Part shown: positions 1 through 9,996 of the stretch, in pieces
Position numbering within the stretch: position 1 is the first letter of the stretch
How the letters are laid out: the number at the start of each line of letters is the position of its first letter
Assembly: GCA_027946555.1 (NCBI GenBank)
Contig: JAPEVC010000017.1
Coordinates: 183,172 to 247,171 of the forward strand
Direction: 5' to 3'
DNA length: 64,000 nt
Source of the DNA: Gnomoniopsis sp. IMI 355080
Lineage: Eukaryota > Ascomycota > Sordariomycetes > Diaporthales > Gnomoniaceae
The notes under the pieces: model-generated
What the model was told of the DNA's origin: nothing
The model's database searches: none
The model's input: only the letters and a program-made list of their open reading frames with translations
Program-made: the position numbers and the translations under genes

Positions 1-164
1 ATATCGTACGACTATATACTAGACTGCATATGTTAAGACAAAAGAGAAATGAGTATGGACTTGATAGACCTAAGTAGTTGGTGAATATAGAATGTAATGA
101 TTATCAATCAGCGGGTATCTCCTTTCCTTCTCTTCTCTCGAATGCAACGCTCATACCAACAACT

Positions 165-2579
165 TTAGTTCTTCGTGTCCCCAAGGATATCACTCGCACC
201 CTGCGATCCAGAATCGCTGGGTGTGTACGCCGAACCACCAGGCCTGTACCCGTCAGCCATAAGACTCGACGCCAACTCCGACGCATCGTCGTCATCGCTC
301 CTGTCCGCCTCTTGGTACGCAGGCAGAGCCTCGTCGACAACATAGCCCTGGTGCAGGTCGGGGAACATGGCTGCGGCCTCAGCAGAAATGGGGATCGGAA
401 CGCTGTTCATTTGGACAGGCATGACGGGTTGCACGTGGTGGAACACTTGCTGCATGCTCGCGCTAGACGCGTGCCTCGAGTGGCCTTCAACATGGCCCAT
501 CATGCGGCCTTGCTCAACAGCAACCATCTCACCGACAACATCGGCGGCCGTGCGGAACTGGGTAATGTCCCTCGCCACAACATCATCATCGCCCTCGACC
601 GAGCTGCAATCCGAGTCGCAGTCGCCCAGCATGGCCTCCTTCTCCTCGTCGTCGAGCTTCTGGTAGTACTGAGGGCCAAAGTAGAGCTTTTTGTACCAGG
701 GCGCGTTCGAGTAGCTGCGGTGACGGCGGTGGGAGAAGGCTGCGGAAGTGGCGGCATTACGGGAGCAGCGCTGGTGGAGCACGCGGGCAAAGACACCGAG
801 CAGGATGATGGAGGCGGAGATGGAGGCGATGTGGATGAGGCCGAAGTGACGAGGACCATGGGGAGGACCGTGGGGAGGACCGTGGGGAGGACCATCGTGG
901 GCAAAAGGCGGCGGTGGTGGTGGCATCATATGATCGTCGTCTTCGAAAGAGCCTGGGCCGTCGTGAGGCGGGCCGTGAGGTGGCATCATGTGGTCGTCGT
1001 CCTCGAAGGAGTTCGGGCCGTCGTGGGGTGGGCCACCGTGGTGCGGTCCTTGAGGGTGGTCAAAATCACGGCGAAGCTCAGCCTCAGGCGGCTGCTCGTG
1101 GAAGGGCTCAACGGCCTCGAACTCGTCCTTCTCAGGCTGCTCAAGCTCAACCACCTCGACATCGCCATCAGTCTCCTCCGTCTTTGTTACGGGCTCTTCA
1201 GGTGCTGCGTCGTGGTGGTGCTGCTTCTTAGGCTCCATGCCGTGGGGACCGGGAGCACGGTGCTTGTCCTCACCAGTTTGCTCTTGGTGATGGTGGTGGT
1301 CGCCGTGGTGCTGCTCAGCGCCAGGACCACGGTGCTCACCACCTTCGTGTCCGTGCTTCTCATTGTGCCCTTCTGGGGCGAAGTCGTGGCGGTGGTGCGA
1401 CTCAGGGCCGTGGTGACCCTCTCGCGAGTGTGAGAAGGGCTCATGCTCATGCTCATGCTCCATACCATGGTGACCCATCCCACTGCCATGGTGGGGGTGG
1501 GGGAAGTCACCTGATGGTGGTCCGCCATGAGGAGGTCCACCGTGAGGAGGGAAGGGTGGCGGCGGTCCGCATCTGCAGAAAGGCGGCGGGTGGCCTTGTT
1601 GAGGAGGATGAGGGTGTGTGCCGTTGTGGGTGTGGTTGCCGCCATGGTGCCCGTGCTGGCCGAACGAGGACTCGCCGGGGAATTGTCTGTGGTGGCCGTG
1701 GTCCCCGTGGTGCTTGGCTCCGGGGCCCTTGCCGTGAGGACCGAGTCCGTGAGGGCCTGGAGGACCGTGGTGCCCAGGGGAGCGGTCTCCAGTATAGAAG
1801 GACAAGGCCGCACCCTTCACCTTGTGGAACAACGCTCGAGCAACGCATCGCAGGTTGTCACAGTCCTCCACCATCATGGGTCGTCCGTGACCGTGAGGAC
1901 GTCCATGCCCATGAGGTCCCCATCCTGCCGCCTCGGCGAGACGACGTTCCCTTGCGAAGATCTCGTGTCGCAGCTCGTGCATCTGCCACCTTAGGTAATC
2001 CAGCTCAGCCAACTCAGCCTCGATATCCAATTCTTGGTCATCATGGCAGCCAGGGCTGGTCTGGTTCAAAGAGTGCAGGCGAGTCATGGAAGCAGCGCCT
2101 TCAACGTCGGAAATCCAGACTGGGGCGACCTGCTGGAAGCGCACGGTGAAACCGACATCCTCCACCGGGCGGCCATCCACAAAGTCGACATTCAAGCTGA
2201 GGAGTTGCTCTTGCGGCACATCGTTCCATGTGACACAGGTAAGATTCCAAGCGGCATCAATCAGGCGATCGTTCTCGATGACCAGAGAGCCACTGCCCTC
2301 CTCCGAGAGAGCCTGGCCACTGATCAAAACACTTCCAGATCCACAAGCCTCGGTGGCCTCGTTGATGTCGAACCGCAGGACCAGATCCCCACTAGTAGTA
2401 TCATCGTCACTCTCGGGTAAGTGAAGCGTAATCAAAGCGCTCGGAATGGTGTCTTTGTTTTTGTTAATGAACATGCCCACTTGCGAAGGTTGCGCCAACA
2501 AGATCTCACCCTTTTCCAGAGCCACGGCCCTCGCCAGAGCCGGTGCCAGGACGACACCGGTCTTTAGGAGACCGCGCAT
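165..2579 (-). CDS. His/Pro/Gly-rich single-pass membrane protein, function unknown
   Basis: Single-exon gene of 804 residues. The chosen ATG (complement of 2577-2579) starts a moderately hydrophobic N-terminus (MRGLLKTGVVLAPALARAVA) that looks like a signal peptide; an upstream in-frame ATG at 2711 would bury it. Residues about 20-190 form a Cys-containing beta-rich-looking region followed by a conserved-looking helix (LDYLRWQMHELRHEIF). Residues about 230-575 are extremely rich in His, Pro, Gly and acidic residues, with runs such as EHEHEHEP and GDHHHHQEQ. One hydrophobic segment (about 580-603, IHIASISASIILLGVFA) is followed by a roughly 200-residue basic-then-acidic tail. The layout suggests a type I membrane protein with a lumenal or extracellular His-rich domain and a cytosolic tail; metal binding is inferred from composition only. 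It recalls uncharacterised fungal proteins (possibly the DUF7728 group), but I cannot confirm that. Confidence 0.8.
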   Translation of the reverse strand: MRGLLKTGVVLAPALARAVALEKGEILLAQPSQVGMFINKNKDTIPSALITLHLPESDDDTTSGDLVLRFDINEATEACGSGSVLISGQALSEEGSGSLVIENDRLIDAAWNLTCVTWNDVPQEQLLSLNVDFVDGRPVEDVGFTVRFQQVAPVWISDVEGAASMTRLHSLNQTSPGCHDDQELDIEAELAELDYLRWQMHELRHEIFARERRLAEAAGWGPHGHGRPHGHGRPMMVEDCDNLRCVARALFHKVKGAALSFYTGDRSPGHHGPPGPHGLGPHGKGPGAKHHGDHGHHRQFPGESSFGQHGHHGGNHTHNGTHPHPPQQGHPPPFCRCGPPPPFPPHGGPPHGGPPSGDFPHPHHGSGMGHHGMEHEHEHEPFSHSREGHHGPESHHRHDFAPEGHNEKHGHEGGEHRGPGAEQHHGDHHHHQEQTGEDKHRAPGPHGMEPKKQHHHDAAPEEPVTKTEETDGDVEVVELEQPEKDEFEAVEPFHEQPPEAELRRDFDHPQGPHHGGPPHDGPNSFEDDDHMMPPHGPPHDGPGSFEDDDHMMPPPPPPFAHDGPPHGPPHGPPHGPRHFGLIHIASISASIILLGVFARVLHQRCSRNAATSAAFSHRRHRSYSNAPWYKKLYFGPQYYQKLDDEEKEAMLGDCDSDCSSVEGDDDVVARDITQFRTAADVVGEMVAVEQGRMMGHVEGHSRHASSASMQQVFHHVQPVMPVQMNSVPIPISAEAAAMFPDLHQGYVVDEALPAYQEADRSDDDDASELASSLMADGYRPGGSAYTPSDSGSQGASDILGDTKN
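851..894. repeat. 12-bp tandem repeat inside the His-rich gene
   Basis: About three and a half copies of a 12-bp unit (GAGGACCGTGGG and close variants) encode repeated Pro-Pro-His-Gly on the minus strand, immediately before the transmembrane segment. Slippage here would lengthen or shorten the protein in steps of four residues. Confidence 0.85.
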
Positions 2580-4443
2580 GACGGTAAGCAGAAACAGCAA
2601 TCGAGTCGAATGTATTATTATGAATTGGGTAGAGATGCGAGTGTGAGAGAGGTATTGTAGCAGTGCTACTCTGAACAAGAAAGGAAAAGAAGGATTTTGA
2701 TAGACACTCAATAAGGATCAGAAAGAAAATATGAGGTCAAGCCTGGGGTCAGGCGGCACCATACAATAATATAAGAGGGCAAAAGGGTAAGGCGATGAAT
2801 ACACAGGGGTCCTACCGAGACATGAGGACGACGCCGGGTTGTGGGGTATGAAATTAGAATCCTCTAGTGGATACTGATTCGCAACTCGGCGCAAACTCCG
2901 AGGCTCAGCCTCGAGTCGACGAATTCAAGCCGGGAACTTCCCAGAATCCAAAGTCAAATCGCCCGGCTCTTTTTTGTTTTCTTTCTTCAACAACTTATAA
3001 TAGGAAAATAAAGGGGATGATGACCACAGCTTTGGAGTCGAGGTAGAGATACATGCAAGTTCTCACAAGACACACATCACGACTCTTGTCGTGCAGATCT
3101 GATGCGGACGAACATGTCTGCAACTGCAGTAATGAGAAAAGCTGCGCAAGCCGTGGAGAAGCAGCCAATCAGACGTAAGCAGCGCCAACGAGCTTACGAG
3201 GCCACGCACTGCTCCGAGATGGCTTGTTCAAGGGGCCCCCACACGTCACAGCCCGCCCCCGTCCAGCACTACGGAATGAGCTGTCAATCGGGTCAATGTC
3301 ACAATCCCAACACGCGTGGTCCGTGTTTGCCGTCCGATAAGATCTGAGCGATCCTTGCGTGGCGCTACCTGCTTTTTGCTGTCGAGTGCCGGCTTTCCGA
3401 GCCTCGTGGGAAAGGACCCGAGAGCAATGCGCTCGCAAGGGAGGGTTTGTATTGCGTAGAGGGTCACCTGACTTGCAAGATACCGAGTTCCAATTCGAAA
3501 CGAATTGCAGAAGTAATACCTTGTTGCAAAGAAGGAAACAAAGTCGAGACGCGAATCGGCATATTGGATAATCGCGACGTGATTCATTGGTGAGTGCACA
3601 GGTGAGTCGTGCGCCGACGCGCGCCAGGCCCATAGCCCGCCGGGGCTCATCATATTACGAGGCATTGGCTGCCCCCAAAAAGGAGAGGGGCACCATCAAA
3701 CGGCTGTCTGTCTGGGTTCTCGTCTGGCCGTGATGAAAGAACACCGGTTGTTATTGTCCTTGCTGAAGATGGTGATTGTTCTTGGTGAACATCTTGTTCT
3801 CATACCAGCGCTTTTGCCGTTCCTCTTGCCTCTTCCGGCTCCGTGCGCCACATCAGGCGTTCTTTGATATTCCTCGCGACAATTTATATTCCCACGACAG
3901 AGTAATACATTTAGAATTGGATAGCTGCGATACAGTTGTTCATGCAAATAAGTACTCATGCGACATTGCGTAACGGTCGTAAGTTGTTTGTGAAGGTATG
4001 TACAGACCGAGGTTGGCAAGTTCGGTAATTGATTATTGGATGACTGAGCCACAATTGCTTTTTTTTTCTTTTGGGTCCGCGAGGGGGGGGGGGGGAATTT
4101 AGATGTGGCGGCGTAGGTCAATACGCCCCACACAAGTTTGCGCCACATTTCGTTTCCGCAAAAGTTGCCTGCCCCTCCATGGTGTTTAGACTTCCCTGCA
4201 GCCCAAAAAAGTGACTCAACCTCACTGTCGTTTTGGCTCGAAAGCTACTTATCCAGTCTTGACATCCACGCCCGCGCCTGGCCCCGCCACCAGACTCCTC
4301 AACGATCACACAGTCGCTATCCTGCCATCTACTTGAGGTTTTCCCAAGATTTCGCCCACCAAATTAACCTCCACGAAATCGCGTCCCTTCATCCTCACAT
4401 CGCACACGACCACCACCTGTGAAGCAATCACCTAGCCGCCAAG
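2580..4443. other. Intergenic spacer between divergent genes
   Basis: Contains the 5' regions of the His-rich gene (leftward) and of eIF2 alpha (rightward). Small overlapping open frames on both strands around 3.1-4.1 kb have no recognisable product and look like noise. A 13-G homopolymer lies at 4083-4095, preceded by a T-rich tract. No RNA gene or mobile element seen. Confidence 0.6.
4083..4095. repeat. Poly-G tract (13 G)
   Basis: Uninterrupted run of 13 G about 350 bp upstream of the eIF2 alpha start codon. Such runs are length-unstable and prone to sequencing error, so the exact length should be treated with caution. Confidence 0.9.
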
Positions 4444-5651
4444 ATGTCGTTGACAAATTGCCGCTTTTACGGTATGCTCGAGCCTTCGACCGGTCTCTGC
4501 AAGGAACAATTTACTGATCCCGCCATTCAGAGGAGAAGTATCCCGAGGTGGATAGCTTCGTCATGGTCAATGTCAAGCAGGTGGGTAGTCCCCGTCCTTC
4601 TAAACTTACGAAAGCGCCGCCGCGAGCGTGCTCAGTCTCGAACTGGCCTGACAGCTTCTAGATTGCCGATATGGGCGCATACGTCAAGCTACTCGAATAC
4701 GACAACATCGACGGCATGATTCTGCTCTCTGAACTGTCCCGAAGACGTATCCGTTCCATTCAAAAGCTGATTCGCGTTGGTCGCAACGAGGTCGTCGTTG
4801 TTTTGCGAGTCGACAAGGAGAAGGGCTACATCGATCTGTCCAAGCGTCGCGTGTCACGGGAGGATATCATCAAGTGCGACGAGCGCTACAACAAAAGCAA
4901 GGTCGTCCACTCTATAATGCGACAGTATGTGCGCATCTGATAGTGGCAGGAGGAACGAGAATCATGATGGCCATGGCTAACGGGACCTGTAGCGTTGCCG
5001 AGAAGACTCAGACCCCTCTTGAGGAGCTGTACGAGAGCATCACATGGCCTCTGAACAGGAAATACGGACACGCCATCGATGCATTCAAGCTTAGCATCAC
5101 GTACGGCTCACCTACCTCCCACATCCGACTTATTCCTGTCACACCACTGACCTGCTGCTAGGAACCCCGAGGTTTGGAAGGAGATCAAGTTCCCCACCGA
5201 TGCGACCGAGGAGGAACTCAAGAGCTACATTTCCAAGCGATTGACGCCCCAGCCCATCAAACTCCGTGCCGATATCGAGGTCACCTGCTTTTCATACGAG
5301 GGCATCGATGCCATCAAGACCGCTCTTCGATGCGCCGAGGCCAACAACACCGACGAGAACCAGATCAAGGTCAAGCTGGTGTCCCCACCGCTCTACGTTC
5401 TTACCAGCCAATGTCTCGACAAGACCTCCGGCATTGCAAGGCTCGAGCAGGCCATCAACGAGGTCAAAGCGAGCATCGAGGGTGCCAACGGCAAGCTCAC
5501 TGTCAAGATGGAGCCCAAGGCTGTGACCGAGTCCGACGACGCCGAGCTGCAGGCGCTTATGGAGAAGCGCGAGAGGGAGAATGCGGAGGTCAGCGGTGAC
5601 GAGAGTTTGAGCGAGTCTGACGAGGGTATTCCCCCTCCTGTTGAGGCCTAG
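4444..5651 (+). CDS. SUI2: Translation initiation factor eIF2 subunit alpha
   Basis: Five exons: 4444-4471, 4531-4580, 4662-4924, 4993-5100, 5162-5651; all introns are GT-AG and phases join cleanly to give 312 residues, the usual family length. eIF2 alpha is part of the ternary complex that brings initiator tRNA-Met to the 40S ribosome. Seen directly: the N-terminal S1 fold (VDSFVMVNVKQIADMGAYV), the phosphorylation loop LLSELSRRRIRS with the regulatory serine at residue 52 (Ser51 of the mature protein), the helical domain (SIMRHVAEKTQTPLEELY) and an acidic C-terminus ending in a Ser/Glu/Asp-rich tail. Conservation of the whole loop implies control by a Gcn2-type kinase. The first two exons are only 28 and 50 nt, so simple ORF calling misses the real N-terminus. 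Confidence 0.97.
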
Positions 5652-7063
5652 GGTGGGACATATGTTATGCATTTTCGCCCGGCGCTAGGGGTAGAACGGT
5701 AACAAGAAAAGTAGTGGGGGGTCTTCGCGTATGTCACGACGTGCCGTGTCCTGGCCACAAGGAACGCAATTCGGTCCGTTAATGGTAATGCCTGGACATG
5801 CTGACAGAAGTAGGAGAAGAAAACGAAGACACCTTTTGAATGCGTCTCCGCCTCGGAATTCACCATTGTGATGGTCGACCGTGGTCTGGAATACTTTGAG
5901 GGCTCTGTTCATAAGAGAGGCAACCGATTGCAATGTGGTTTTGTGGATGCTGTTCTACGACGCACTGCCTTACAGTGTGCTCCCGGACAACAGCCTCTCG
6001 AGTCGTTGGGCAGATATTCTGCGAAATAAAGTGATGTCACGGATGATTCCTATTTGTCACGTACGTGATGCTCAAGTGATTTTCTGTCGCATTGAAATAC
6101 GGTCTCAGTGAACACTATACTGCGCGCTCAGAACGTCTTAATATGCCCAAGCACTGCTGTAATCTCCAATTTGATCCTGTCATGTAGTATGCAGCACTTC
6201 AATTCAAATCCAGACAACATGGCATGCGACAGTATAGGCGAAGGTTCGTTGGCGCTGCGTGTTGGTTATTCTTGGCTTGATTACCAGATTAGCAGCACAT
6301 AGCACTGCATCCTTGGGCATTATGTGAATGATCATAGTGTGATCTGGTAATTTAATCCCCCACGTCAGCGCAATGTGAGTGAGCCCGTGCAAGAGCGGCC
6401 CTCTGAGTGGCTTGGCTAGAAAGATCACTATCAGGGTCTGGACCCCTGCGACGGCCAATTAGAAGTGCCATATCGGCTTGCCATCAACCCCACTTACCTA
6501 CTAGGCCACCCCCCGCGGCGCCCTGGACCGACCTCCGCCCTCATCTCCAGGGCGGCTCATTCACGCTTCGCTACGACTGTTATATCTGGACAAGCATTCG
6601 GCCGAGCTGCTCACCTCCTTGCGCGCGGTTGTAAAACATCGCCAGCTCTTTACCTTATTTTCTTTTGCTGAGGCCATAGCTGTGTTTGCTGCAAGCTCTG
6701 CTTGCTTCTTATCCAGTCTCTTGCGGAAAAATCCTGCGCCGGGACCAGCGAAACGACGAAATATCACCTGAACAGCTTGAAGGCCCGCCGAAAAAGACTC
6801 TTTCTGCTTTTTGTTAACAACCCCGTCCAAAACCGCACCTGGTCTCGCCTTCCTGACCATCTCTCATACTGTCCACCTTAATTCGCTCCTGTTCTACAAC
6901 GCGTCAGACTCTTGCCCCGCTCATTGTGCTCTACTCAAGACAAAGGGCCCAGACAATAGAGTCACACAGCAGCTGCTCCACCGCCCGAACGTTGGAAAGA
7001 CAATAGCACCCGAAAGTACCTGCATAACGACAAGGAGGAGGCTGTCAATAACTACTCGTCGCA
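5652..7063. other. Intergenic spacer
   Basis: 3' flank of eIF2 alpha and promoter/5' leader of the Ran-binding protein gene, which lie in tandem. From about 6480 the sequence is CT-rich and is probably the promoter and 5' UTR. No supported gene or RNA was found on either strand. Confidence 0.6.
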
Positions 7064-8895
7064 ATGGCCGACCATCCTCCCCAACAGCAGCCTCCCTTAT
7101 CCGCCGCGAGCGCAAGCGCACATGCGACCGCCAGCCTGGACGAGCAACCAGTGCAAATCGAGGCTAAGGTTGAGGACGCAGAGACCAGAGCCGCTAGGGA
7201 GGAACTCAAGCATACTGCCATCTCGGATTCTACGAACCAGGATAACCCCACGGGCTCGACTCAACACCACGACGGCGATGAAGATATGAAGCTGCGATCG
7301 GGAAAGAAGACGCCCGACCTGCGGCCTACCGAGCTGCTCATTCAGGGTGGCGTGCCCGGTGACCAGAAGGTCTCCTCGCCGAAGAAGAAGCGTGCACACG
7401 ACGAGGTCGAATCGAGCAAAGACAACGATGGCCACAGGATAAGCAGTGGCACGGAGTCGTCGGAGGGCGGCTGGGTTATGGTTGACGCCGGGGCGAAGGA
7501 AGAGATCCATAGATCTGAACCGCAGAAGAAGAGGGCAAGAGACGAGACGAGTCCACCCGCGGATATTCACAAGGTTCCCAGTGCGGTAGGTGATATCTGT
7601 CCATCTTGATAGACTTTGCGAATGCTGACATGACATTCTTAGGCCACGACGTCGTCAAACACTACTGCCTCCGAACCTCCTAGCAAGGACGCCAAAAAAT
7701 TAGAGACATCAGCATCCGCTTTCGCTTCCTCCGGCTTCTCCAAGCTTGCCTCGTCCTCAGCATCACCCTTCGCTTCAGTGGGTACTAAGAAGAGCGTCTT
7801 CGGGGGCGGTGCGCCAAACTCGCCATCCCCATTCGCATCCCTCGGTACCCCCAGCAAGACACCTATAGCACCGCCAAATTTACCCAAGCCCACTCTTACC
7901 TTTGGCAGTAAGGACGGGTCAGCACCTTCACCCTTCGCGACCATGAATGGCTCGACCTCGGCCTTTGGCGGAGGTGGTGGCTTCGGCGGCGGCAGTCCAT
8001 TCACTCGTACGCTGGGTGGATCCACGCCTGGCAACTTTGCCACTCCCGGCGCAACGCCTGTCATTAAGAGTGACAAGCCCGCGAAGCCTTTTGGCGCTCC
8101 GGACAGTGATGCTGAGGATGATAGTGACAAGGACAGTGACAGCGAGGGCGACGAGGCTGGTGGCAGTGGCAAGGATGGAGAGAAGGACGACTCTGCTAGC
8201 AGAGACGAATCCACCCCTGCTGGTGGTGAAGACGAGAAAAAGGCCAAGTACAAGAAGGGTACGTTTCAATCAATCTCTTTGACAGCACGCAACGATGCTA
8301 ATAATATCTAGTGGTCGTCGATGATGGCGAGGCCGGCGAAGCAACCATCATCCAAGCCCGTGCGCGAATGTACTACCTCGACAAGTCTACGAGTGCCGAT
8401 GGCAAGACGCAGGTCGGCTGGCGCGAGCGTGGTGTGGGTGTGCTCAAGGTCAACGTACCTGTGGAATCGGTGAGGCTCGATCCCGAGAGCGGCACTGCCG
8501 ACCCCAAGTCTTTCAACCCATCCGTCTTGGAGGAGAGTACACCCGAGAACCCCAAGTTGGTTCGGCTGCTCATGCGACAAGACTCAACCTTACGGGTCAT
8601 TCTAAACTCGGCCATGCTTGCGGGTATGGAATTCGTGCTTAAAGAGGGCCTCAAGGCTCACAGCGTACTGTTTACGGCCATTGAGGGCGAGGATGCGAAA
8701 CATGTGCAGGTTCAGATGAAGGTACGTACCCTCGTTCTTGCATTTCTTGCATCTGAAGATCTCACCCTTCATTGCCCTGTTTGATGACAAAAGTTGACTT
8801 TTGGTTGTGTGCTGCAGATGAGCCAGCAGAGCGCAGATACGTTTCTCAAGTCCATCGACAGTCTCAAGAAGAAAATGAAGGGCGATGAGTCATAG
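7064..8895 (+). CDS. YRB2: Ran-binding domain protein, Yrb2/RanBP3-like
   Basis: Four exons (7064-7585, 7643-8258, 8312-8721, 8818-8895) give 541 residues. Yrb2, Hba1 and RanBP3 are nuclear RanGTP-binding cofactors of Crm1-dependent export. The N-terminal half is disordered and carries two basic nuclear-localisation-like motifs (SPKKKRAHDE near 107 and PQKKRARDE near 153), then an FG/SPF-rich nucleoporin-like stretch (SAFGGGGGFGGG near 280) and an acidic linker. A Ran-binding domain occupies about 380-516 (RARMYYLDKS, GWRERGVGVLKVN, RLLMRQDSTLRVILN, HSVLFTAIEG). A last 26-codon exon supplies a short Lys-rich helix. The domain order fits Yrb2/RanBP3 better than RanBP1; a small Nup2-like protein is the alternative. 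The frame stays open beyond the stop codon (see the following feature). Confidence 0.88.
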
Positions 8896-9288
8896 GGAGA
8901 CTTCGATCCTGTTTTCTACGACACCTTAGAGACTCGGGGCCAAACGCACGATGGTGCTTTCAATGGATCTAGTGAGCGATCTGTCTACAATGACGCCGAG
9001 CGATATGAGGTGCAGTCAGATGATTCCGGTGCGCCACAGGCCTACGGTTCTCCGCCCAATCATGCTATTCAATCGAATGTTGAGCATGAATCTACTGAGG
9101 TTTGTGCCGATGGATTCGCCGACCCGCTGTCGGACGAGGAGGATGCTACGGACTCCATTGAGGATTCTCTTGAGCTTTCGTACGCTCATGTATCTGGTGG
9201 GGATATTCAAAAGCAGTGCTCTGCCGAAGTATCTGACACAGAAGAACTCGCTCCAAATCTGGACGATGAGGAGGCTGATGAGCGGTAG
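8896..9288 (+). other. In-frame acidic open extension downstream of the YRB2-like stop codon
   Basis: Directly after the TAG at 8893-8895 the same reading frame continues for 130 sense codons to a second TAG at 9286-9288. The product would be rich in Asp, Glu and Ser (for example DPLSDEEDATDS and NLDDEEADER), with few hydrophobics. No ATG begins it. It can be joined to the gene by stop-codon readthrough or by splicing the last intron to the AG of the TAG itself, since exon 3 ends in phase 0 and the last exon is exactly 26 codons. It may instead be a decayed former C-terminus. Confidence 0.45.
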
Positions 9289-9996
9289 GCAAGAGAGCGA
9301 GAGAAGCTCAACCAGCGCCAACTGTGTACATGCGCTTGGCTCCTTGTCTTTGAATGGATTGGACCGGACCAGGTCGACCTGGAAGCCCTGACTCTAACAG
9401 TTATGGACCATGGAGCGGCACTTTCGTGGTGACAGCCGGAGACATAGAATACCCCTCTCTTTTTCCATTCTTTTTACATTCGGTGTTGTGAAAACGGGAG
9501 AATGGTGTGCAAATACTGGCAGCAAGGTGTAGATACCATTTTGGGGGGTTTGGGATCATCTCATGCGCAGGCAAGGCATTCATGGCGACGAGGGGCGGCT
9601 TATGACATAGAGGGGAACACCAGAGCCGGGACGGACGGTTTTGTTGCTTGGTACATACACAAATGGACATTTGATCAAGGAAGACGTATTCAATACAGCA
9701 GTAAATCTCCTTTCGATCGATGTCTGAAGTAAATACGGGATATTTTGTCTCGCTCAGATACAGCTCAAAGCCGGGGGGGGGGGGCTGTTGCCTTCATCGA
9801 CGGTACCTACACAAGGTATAAGTAGACAGGTAAAGTCAGGTGCTAGCGTGTCGTTCCCGCGTCGACGTCAATTAGAGTTGCCACCTGCCGAGAAAGCGTC
9901 ACGTCTCATTTCATGCGCACCGCAACAAATTTGCATGCTTGCACCAAAAGACTATTCGCGCCGTACTTGGAGTGGAAGCGATATGTAGCGAGCATC
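9289..9996. other. Intergenic spacer upstream of HRQ1
   Basis: Short 3' flank and promoter region; a 12-G homopolymer is at 9773-9784. An in-frame ATG at 9913 lies 84 nt upstream of the preferred HRQ1 start. Nothing else recognised. Confidence 0.6.
9773..9784. repeat. Poly-G tract (12 G)
   Basis: Twelve consecutive G about 215 bp upstream of the HRQ1 start; a second example of the G-run seen upstream of eIF2 alpha. Confidence 0.9.

Noticed and set aside
78..1433. 451-codon open frame on the plus strand opposite the His-rich gene
   Set aside because: It is an antisense shadow: His, Pro and Gly codons of the minus-strand gene read as Val, Trp, Gly and Arg codons and rarely as stops. It begins with a non-ATG codon and its product has no family features.
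8951..9391. 147-codon plus-strand frame behind the YRB2-like gene
   Set aside because: It overlaps the acidic extension in another frame; Met/Leu/Arg/Ser-rich composition suggests it is the off-frame shadow of that more coding-like frame.
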